Shown here in pieces: positions 36,385 through 46,200 of a stretch of DNA of 64,000 bases. The stretch covers positions 41,610,426 to 41,674,425 of the forward strand of contig CP154955.1 of NCBI GenBank assembly GCA_039621445.1, given 5' to 3'. Origin of the DNA: Euglena gracilis (Eukaryota > Euglenida > Euglenophyceae > Euglenales). Position numbers and translations under genes: made by a program. Each line of letters starts with the position of its first letter. The stretch's first letter is position 1. The notes under the pieces were generated by a model that was given only the letters and a program-made list of their open reading frames with translations, did not search any database and was not told where the DNA came from.

Positions 36385-36522
36385 GATTGGCCCCCGGAGC
36401 TCATGCGGCAGCGCAACTGGCTGTGGGGGTTGTGGCGGGAGACGGCCCGGAAGTATGCTTTCGACGAGTACGACGCCCCCATCCTGGAAGAGGAGTCCCT
36501 GTACAAGCGCAAGGCCGGGGAG
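36385..36522 (+). CDS. HisRS exon 1 (motif 1 region)
   Basis: 46 codons beginning [15 protein letters not shown] and ending YKRKAGE, the lead-in and motif 1 helix of HisRS. The start is set by CTG at 36377-36379 plus five bases, as in a nonconventional acceptor, and leaves phase 0. The end GAG|GGACAG gives CAG at +4 to +6. An upstream exon supplying the usual GTR residues was not found. Confidence 0.88.
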
Positions 36523-37189
36523 GGACAGCGCTGGATTGGGAGGCCAGCCGAGAAGCCACCCCCTCAAAATTTGGGGAACCCCCGAAACCTTGACCAAGAC
36601 ACTGTAATTTAGTCTGAGTCCGTGTTTAGAGCGAAGATTTAAGACCCTCCAGGTCTCGAGATCGGCCCAAGGGTTTAAACGATGATTTGTCGTTTTGGCC
36701 AAGGTTCCGCCTTTGCTGGAGAGATTCTCTTTCCTCAAAAATGATGCATTAAACAATCTACAGATATTTATACACACACAGTTTATGTAACCCCCCAATA
36801 AGTGCGCACTGCCCTAATTTTGTGCAGTGTCTTCATTAGTGCGCACCCCAAACGATCCGAAATTACCTCCCTAACAGGTGCGTACCCCCCCCAAAGGAAA
36901 AACCGCCCTCACATTTCAGGTCGGAAAGCACACACAATTGTGCTGAAGGCCGCCTGACTCGTCAAAACGAAGTCTGTTGTCTGTTGGGTCAGACAGCGGA
37001 AGGCTGTGAAATTTGACACATTATCGCTTGACTCACTGCTTGACATCATAAGAAGCAGAATAACAGAAAAAGAGTGAAAAATAAAGTGTTTTGTGCTTTG
37101 CCCTAATGAGTGCGCAATGCCCTAATAAGTGTGCACCCCTTCGGGTTCGGAACTACGTCCTTAAAATGTTCCGGGGTTCACACACAATG

Positions 37190-37244
<55 letters not shown>

Positions 37245-40200
37245 CCCCTCCCGGGCGTTTGGCCCCCTCCTCCTTGCATTGCAAACTTGGCCCCCTGAAG
37301 TTGGCTTTTGGCCTTTTGCACATGGCTGCCATTCTTAACATGTGAATTTGGCACCATAAGGTTGGCCCCGTGGCCTTACCTTCGATTATGGCCTGGGCCA
37401 CTTCCCCGTGTGTGTAAAGCAAAGCAACTCCAAACTCATGCAACAACATCTTCTCCCCCAAAAAAATTTCGGGCACAATCTGTGTGGACCGTTTTTCCAG
37501 TTGCCTACTAAATATCGGACAAAAACTGAATTATTGGAATATTGGACAAAAACAAAATGAACTGAAATATGGTGAAAAAACTAAATATTGGTTGGTGTGC
37601 GGCTACTCCATTCTGTTTAATATGTGCTTAGTCCACACACCAGGGGGTGGCAAATGACTGGTTGTGTTTCTTTTTGAGCTTCTTTTTTTTGCTCCGGATA
37701 CCTTGGGTGAGCCAGAAATCACCAAAAACTGCTGATTTTTTTTTGAAGAAATTGGCGAAATGCATTGACTTTTTGGCCCGAGTGTCTGGTGTGGGAATGG
37801 ACAGTGTTTGGTGTTTTGGTGGGTGGGATTCAACCCCCCCCCCCCTCTCGCCCGGTGTGTAGGGGTTCGACCACCTACTTCGTGTTTTCGTGTTGGTGGG
37901 GGGGCCATTTTTCGATTGGAGTTTTCCTGGTTCAACGCTGCAATGCTGTGCTGGGTGGGGTGGGAATCAACCCCCTGGTGACCACCAGAAGTGATTACTT
38001 GGATTTGATAACCCGGCTGACTGATTTTTGAAGAGTGCCGTTGCTCCCGGGAACCAGCAACGCCATATTTTTTCGCCAACCGCTGCTCTGTGATGGCTTC
38101 GGGCTTCCCCAAGCAGCGCTGGGGCAGAGATCAGCGAGCAAATCTACAACTTCGTGACGAAGGACGACACGAAGGTGTCCCTGCGGCCGGAGATGACGCC
38201 CTCGCTGGCGCGGCTGGTGCTCCAGAAGGGGAAGGCCATGATCCTGCCAGCACGGTTTGTCCTCCTGTGATTCGGCCACGTACTCAGGTTACCGCCCCCC
38301 CCCCCCCTAAACGATCCCCCATTTGTCATTTTGACCCCTGGCTGAGGACAAGGAGTGTCATTTTTTAGGGGGGTGATGGTGAGATTTTTCGGATTCCATT
38401 ATGCATTTGTACATGAAACACTGGTCCTTGTTTTGTGCCAGGAACATGCCCCTATTTCTACCCCGAGGAGGGATTAATTTCTTTTATGATCAATCCCAAA
38501 AGGAGGGTTGAAAGGGGCGGGAGGGAAGAAAGAGGGAGGGTTGAAAGAGGGGTGTAGCGCTTACCTGCAAGGATTCCACAATCTTCCTAAGTTTTTTGAG
38601 CAATTTCATTGCATTTTTTTTAGAGGAAAGCTTTTCAGGTCCCAGGCACTGTCCACTGTTTCTAGGCGGGTATTTTTTTCAAAGGCAAAAATTATTTCAT
38701 TCAAAAAAATTCAACGTTTTTTAAGGCGCTTTTTTCAGTTTTTTTTTGGCATATTGAAAATTTCAAGAATTTTTTAGGTGTCTATTTCCCAAGGGTGATC
38801 GATGAGCCATTCGGGCATCGAACCGAGGTCGGTCCAGGTTGAAAATCAAGAAGTTCAGAAAACCCATTTTGGAGTTTTTAGTAGATGGACAATTTTCAAT
38901 GGACAATAAAATCAAGATTTTCACCTGAACTTGGCCTACTTTGCCAAGATTTTGCAATTTTTTTGAATAATTTTCCAGAATAGAATTTTCCAGATTTTTG
39001 CAAGGGTTTTTAAGGGTTTTCCAGGTGCCTGAAAAAATAATGCCTGTTTCTGGACTCACCGTGCGATTTTTGCATCATTGTTGTCTTTCAACATACCTTA
39101 TTTTCTGCTTCATTTTCTGCTTCATTTTCCTCCCCCCCCCCTGTTTTCTCTGGAGGTGATCAGTCAAGGTTTGGTGATTTGGTTTTGGGGTTATCAGGGC
39201 ATGGGCTGACATTCAGTCCTCCGGCCTTGTGGCCGCCGGACATGCAATTTGTGGAGGATTTCACTCCGTGTTTGCTGTGTGGATGCATTTCACATCATAA
39301 GTTGGCAATATTTTTGAAAAGTGAGGTCGGAGTGCAGAAGGCTTTGCGCCTGATACGGTTGAGGGCGGGAAGAAGATACAGAATGGAAACAGAAAGACAA
39401 CCTACCAGCAGTTTGGGGTTTGTACTTTGCACCTTTTTGGTTGCATTTTTTTTTTGAGAGATCCATGATAATTTAATCCCCCTAGTCTAGTAGCATTTCC
39501 ATGTGGAAGTGTGAAATGTGGAAGTATTTTTTTCAACCGAAATTCCCCTGTGAAACAAAATAGCTGAATTATCATAATACTGAATGATGATGATGACGTT
39601 GCTGCTTCTGGTGGTGGTGCTGCTGCTGCTGATGATGATGATCGCGATAATAATGACATAATAATAACATAATAATAAGAACAACAGTAATGAGGTCTGT
39701 CTCCAAGTGATCCCAGGGTGTTTTGGGTGAGTCTCGTGACCAAAGCAATTTGGGCTTGCTGATTTTGGAGACCCTGAACTGCATGCGAACCCATCTTTTG
39801 TTTTTGAATTGGGTGCATTCATAGCAAATTTTTCATTTTCTGGTTGTCAAGAAAATGCATCACTCAAAAAGTAAATAATTATCATTGTTATTAAAAGTAA
39901 AAAGTTATTATTGTTAAAGTTATTCAAAGTTGTTACTGAAGTTATGACTAGTTATTATATTATTGCCCAAGATTACCCCTTCTTTTCCTTATGCCATCCC
40001 CATAGGGATGGACGTTGGCCAGTTGCAGTCTGCCTCCCCCTCCTGCAGATGGTACACCATCTGTCAGTGCTGGCGGTTTGAGGCCATCCAGGCCCAGGGC
40101 TTGGCGTTCAGGCCAGTGGCCTCTTGACTTTGGATTGGGAAGGGGAAGGTTTGGAGTCACACGTCAAGGAGAGTTGGCCCGATAGATTTGGGTGTCCACT

Positions 40201-43200
40201 GTGTGCATTACCTCCCCCCCCCCTTGTCCAACGACCGGGCTTGTCTAACGACCACCCCCCCGGTCAGAGACGATCTTTTTGTATACGATGTTGGTTCAGT
40301 ACTGCGAAAAAAATTGTGTGATTTTATTTTCAGTTTAGTTGCATTTGCATGTTCCAGTGATGCTTTTTTTTGCAATTTGTTTGGGATTACCACCCTAAAA
40401 TGGCTGAAAATGCCAAAACGGCACAAAAAAAGGCCAAAAGCTCCCCAAAATGGTTACAAATCACCCCAAAATGACTGAAATTTATGGAAGTGTGAGATTG
40501 TTCCAAACGGCTGAAATTTGATTCCAGTTGGCCAAAAATGACCAAAAATGGGCAAAAATGGCCTGAAATTGGGCAAAAAGTGGCCCAAAATTGCCAAAAG
40601 TGGCCAAAAGTTGCCCAAAATGGCCCGAAGTGGCCAAAAAATGGCTAAAGAAACCAAAAATGGCCAAAAGTGGCCAAGAATGGCTAAATGAAACCAAACG
40701 TGGCAAAAAATGGCCAAAAGTGACCCAAAAAAATCCCAAGAGTGGCCAAACAATGGCCAAAAGTGGCCAAAAAATGGCAGAAGTCGCCAAAAATGCCGAA
40801 AATAGCCCGAAGTTGTCCAAAATGACCCAGTACCCCCCATATGTGGCCATTTTATTGCCGACCTGGGGCCCACCCCCCTTGTCTAACGACCACCCCCCCC
40901 TGGTCGGAGACGAACATTGGCCAATTTAGCGACCGCCCCCCCCCGGTCGGAGACGAATATTAGTGGTCGTTGGACAAGGGGGGGGGGGTAAGCCGGTGTT
41001 CTCCCATGCCCTGGGCGGCCGACCTTTTTGATAATAAGAAATTACACCCCCAAAACACAAAATTTTAGTCTTGCCCGCTGCCTTTCTTGTGTGGTGACTG
41101 CCAGCACCAGTGGAGGTCGGGTGACAGATTTACCCCTTTATGAAGCCATGCAGCATCTTGTGGAAAATTATTAGAATTGAGACGAAACGAGTGCTTTTTC
41201 CCACACCACAGAAATTGTGGTACGAAAACGCCGTTGGAGAAGTCTGTCAATTGTGGTTGCTGGAATGACCACCACTTACCGGTTCAGTTCTGTGGCAGGT
41301 TGGACACTTTACTCCACTGGCGGTGACAGCCACTCGTTTTAAAATGAAAGTCTATTTGTGGAACTGCATAGGTGGACTTCAAATCCAACCAAGAACCTCG
41401 TGTGCCAGCCTGTTTGGAACTGCAACAGATCGTCGCTGAGCGACCTTCGGGGCCCAGCTCAGAGGCTGGAAACCACAAAAATGCCGAAAGAGACCTCCAA
41501 TTATGAAAAAAGACAGTTTTTGACAGCAAATTTTGGGCTGACACCCTGTTCCAGCCAATTTTCGCCCATTTTCGACCATTTTTAAAATTCTATAATTCTA
41601 AATTCATCACTGTCCACCCGCCCAAAGGGCAGCTGGAAAAATATAAAACTCGTCGATGGGGGGGGGGTCGGGGCTGGAAAAAACTCTGCTGACTGGCTGA
41701 ATCCCCCTGGTTCCAGCCCTCCGGCTTAAGCAACGCCCTGAACTGCAAAAGTCATTCCGGAAATCTGTGGCATTTCCTCTCCTTTATTCTTGTGGTGCTG
41801 GACCCTCCCCACGAACATTGCTGCATTCTTTCAGTGGTCCACTCATACAATTGCGAATTTGTGCAAGTGGATAATTTCATATCAAATTCAATTTCATTTA
41901 ACAAATCAAACCATCTACAGCCAACGTACTTTTTTTCGTTTCTTGTTTCGGAGGTTAAAGGTACTTTTAATTCCTTTTTCTAATAATATCTTTCATTGGC
42001 ATTTTCTTTGGTGTTTCAAAGGATGAAAAAATGGCTTCTTCTCTGGCTCAATTATCAATGCCCAATTTGGGCCCAGATGACAGGTCCCTTTGCCATGCCT
42101 GAGCGAACTCATGTTCAATACAATCCCGGCTGCCTAAACTTGGACAAAGCTGGTGCTACACAACAACGCCGGCATACGCACGCCTGTGTGTCCGCACACG
42201 AGTGCTTCGCACGCAACGGTTCACCATCCGCACCATCCACCTGGCGCGCGGCAAGCCCTGCCCGGAAGGGCCGCAAGCGGGAGCACTACCAGTGGAACAT
42301 GGACATCATCGGCGTTCGTCAAGTTCCCGGAGGCGGAGCTGATCGCGGCGCTGGTGGACTTCCTGAAGGCCACGGGGCTCACCCACCAGGACATCACCGT
42401 CAACCACCGATCGGGGAAGCGGAAGATCCGGTCCTATTGGGTCCTGGACCCCCATTGGGGGGTGCCCCCCGATTGGGAAACCATTTAAGATTATTTTATT
42501 CTTTCTTACTCATTCGGTCTTTCACGTCTCTCTCTCCCCCTCAAATTGGGATGCAATGCCCAGAAGTGTCCCCCAATATCAAAAAACTTTAATACCATGC
42601 TGATGAGGTTGGCAAAAAATCACATTGTAACTTGATGAAGTACACAGGACATTTGTCTTCGCTCTTTGAGTGCACTGCAGTAACATCTCGGCAGTACTCA
42701 GAATCAAGCCACATTTTCTTTCCAGTGCTCCACGCCAATATTTTTGGGAAATTTAGGCAAATTTATGCCCAGAAGAGTCCCCAAGTTGAGCTGAAGGCTG
42801 GAAATGGGTCGGTTGGAAAATGGACAGACGGCTCATTCTTTTTCCTCTCAAATCTTTGAATGAATTGTGCCCAAAGTCTTCGCAAGCTCAACACCCCGCC
42901 CCAGTTACAACCTCTTGTACGACGTCCAAACCACTTTAGGTTGGGTTTTTTTTGAGGTTGGGCCCACGGAGGTGTAAGAGGTGTGCTCATCACATGTGGA
43001 GGGATCAAGTATGAATTCAACCATGTCTGCCCAAGCGTCATGTCACGATGTGTCCTGGTGCCCCTCTGCCAGCAGCACAAGGAATCGAGGGTGACCTCTT
43101 CGGCAAAGTATGTAATGCCTTTGTCTCCAAGCGGGGAGGCACTGGATTGTTTCAGGCAAGGGTCAGAGGACAAAGAAAACCACATATGCTTGTCATTTCT

Positions 43201-46200
43201 CCAGCGTAGTGAAACCTCATACTGATTGGTTCGTTGTTTGCTGCTGACTCGCTGCTGTGCACAATCGAGAACAACATATTATCTCAGTCCCCCATTCTGT
43301 TTGGCTGTCTTGGGACCACAACCCCATTTTGGGTGCTTCAGGGGGTTTCCATCTGATCCTGCTGGCAACCCGCACCCCCCCCCACCCCATAGCAGAACGG
43401 GAATTGGCCAAACAGCCAGGGTGGTGGGGGCTGACCCCCCCACCAGGCCTTCCCGTTCTGACCTTCCCCCCCCCCGCAGGGTGGGCCTACGTCTCACGTT
43501 ACATTTTTTCTCCCACCCCCAGACCCCCGACCCCCGACCATGCTTGTGCTTACCGACCAGGGAGGGGGGTGGGTGGGTGCTATAGGGTGCCTGCCCCTAG
43601 CAGGCACACCCCCCCGGGGGGGTAGGGGTCCGGGGGGGAGACTCAGAAAATTTCATTGAAAATGGCCTTTTCCGGGCCCCCGGCGCCTTTGACGCCGGGG
43701 TCGGAGGGGGGTGCCTGCTATGGGCAGGCACCCCCCTCCAAAACCCTACCCTCCCCCCGGGGGGGGGGTCGGATCGGATGCTATGGGGTGCCTGCCCCCA
43801 GCACCCCCCCTGTGGGGTAGGCACCCGACTAAGCACAAGCCTGCCCCGACCTCCCTGAAAACCCCTTTGCCGCAGGTGTGCGTGGTGGTGGACAAGCTGG
43901 AGAAGGTGGAGAAGGCCCAGGTGCAGGCGGATCTGGAAGAGCTGGGTGCAGGGCGTGTCGGACCCTTTTGGAGGGCTGGATGTCGAGAAGTGAGTTCAGC
44001 TCGGCTTGGGTGGAAAGTGGTCTTGAAGTCAGTCAGCCTCTGTAAGTGCAACTGCTTGCTGCCCCGATTGTTACGCCTGAAACATTTTGAAGGTTTCGGT
44101 GGCCAGTGAGCGGTTTTGGCTGGGCTGCGTGTTGGCGGTCCCTGTCAGTGCTTGGCAAGTGAAACGGCGCAGAAGGTCATCCGCATCCTATCGAGTGGGA
44201 CCCTGGAGGATGTGAAGGCAGAGCTCGAAGCTGACGACGAATATGTGAAAGTCTGCCTCCATCTCTTTCTTTTCTGACAGGCTTTTGTGGTTTTCCCTGC
44301 TCCTGTGTTGCAGTTAAGTTTCATGACTGGTGGTCATTTGGACTCCAAAAAACATACCACAGGAAAATGAAAACGGATGCTATGGACATTGCACATTTAA
44401 ACAAGTATAAACGAGACCCTGGAGGATCATTGCTTGTTTTATTGTTTTATTTTTTTGCCTCCTTCTTGTATCCGAAATGGTGGAGCTGCAATCTCCAAAT
44501 CTTGTGTGCTTTTACAGTTTCAGAACACCTTGGATATTTTTTGTGCAACTTTTGGAGGTTGACACCAAATTGCCCAACCGTCCAAAGGTACAAGCACCGA
44601 ATCTCCTCCCCTACTCCCCTAGTATTGCCGTCGAGGCAAGCAATGGCAAGCAGTTTGAGGAGAAGGGCCACAGTGAGGATCTCAGTGCTGCAAGCTTGCT
44701 GTCAGATGAAACGCAGGCTGCCATTGTGCTTTTTGCAGGAAATTGAGTTGTTCTTCGACATGATGGAGGCATATGGCCAGAGCTTGACATTTGTAGTATT
44801 CCAGTTGGGGAGCATCAACCCTCTGTCACCCTAGGGTGGTGGCAGGTCAGAGGGGGTTTGATGCCCCCATCACCCAATCTGAACCCAATCTGAGGAGGAT
44901 GGAAATATCCCAAGATCAAATTACACCAAATTGAATTAATCAAAAATGCCCGTTTCAATTTATCATCATCATTTTGTTTCTCTTATTTTCTTTTTCTGTT
45001 TTGTAGCCCCCGCTTAAGAAATGCAGTGTCCCAACCACACCAGAAGAACAGATAAAAGTCACCAAACAAACAGCCACAGTGCACACAGCGGGTGGCTGAC
45101 TGGTTTTCTCACGCTGACTGGATTTTGGCTCCAGACCCCCCCCCCCCGGGGTGGGGTCGGCCAGGATTGGCCGAAAGTGGCCACCTGGCGCCGAAGGCAC
45201 CAGGATTTTTTTTTATTTTTGACCAAAGTCTTTTGATTTTTGACCATTTTTGGCCGAGTGGCCAAAGTGACAGACCCAGGGGGGGGGGTGGAAATTGGGG
45301 GAATGGTTTTTGAAAAGTGACTGACTGGTTTTTATTTGAAAATGATAAAGGATAAAAGATAATGATAATAATTACCAAAAATCAGGCAGATAGAGTCCTA
45401 TCAGAGGCTGGGAAGCGCTGTGACTGCTGCCAGAGGCGATGGTCTCTATGAACAACCCTCCTGGTTTCAGAGTCATTTTTTTGTGTTCCATTTTCTTTTC
45501 ATTCCCTAAAAACCGCATGGTTTGTTGTTCGATGTCTTGTTTTCATTTCATTCATTTTGTATAGTTTTCATTGCCAAGCCTGGGTCACCCACAAAATGGA
45601 AGACCGCTCCCTCAATTGTTGACCTTTTGTCAAACCTTGCATATGGTTGCAAGGAGTGGGTGACTTTCACACCCTCCGTGGTACGCGGCCTTGTATACTA
45701 TACCGGTGTGTGTGTTGTTTTTATTTTTGTTGATGCTGTTGTTAGTTTTGCGCATGCTTCGCAGCTGTATGTTTGTTTGAGTGGGTTTCTGCTGTGTTGT
45801 GCGTGCTTACAACACCTTATGGCATGACATGTCATGGCAGGCCGTGCATGCAGGGTTTACAGGCATATTTCTTCATGCGGGTTGTGCCGGTGAGATGGTG
45901 GCAGCTCCGAGTCTCCCTCCATCTGTTGTTGGTGAGCAATGGGGGCGTGCACCCTCCTCCTCCACAACCCCATTGGGGTTAGAGGCTTGCCAAAGCCAAG
46001 CGCCTTCGCCCCGGTACCAAAATCCCCCAAGGCACCTGGTGCCTCTGCGTGCCCGCAGGCATCGTCTTCGAAGGCTTCGACCGCAAGGGTGGACGTGCCA
46101 TTTTCGGCGGAGGCCGCTATGATGAGCTGCTGACGAAGTTCGGTTCCCCCCGGCCAGGGGCCCGATTTGGAGCGGCCGGGCGAAACCCGTCACCCAAAGC

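Noticed and set aside
38800-38845. tRNA-like GGTTCGATGCC on the minus strand
   Set aside because: No matching T stem, anticodon arm or acceptor stem could be built around it.
43946-44161. Conventional splice for HisRS intron 5 (GTGTCGG...TCAG)
   Set aside because: It is in phase but adds two residues (AGR then C) where the family has none. The nonconventional choice gives EELG|LASETAQ and paired ends. Kept only as an alternative.
44600-44738. Extra HisRS exon ([15 protein letters not shown] frame)
   Set aside because: Exons 6 and 7 join directly with the right family spacing, and the peptide has no HisRS counterpart. It may be a cryptic or alternative exon.
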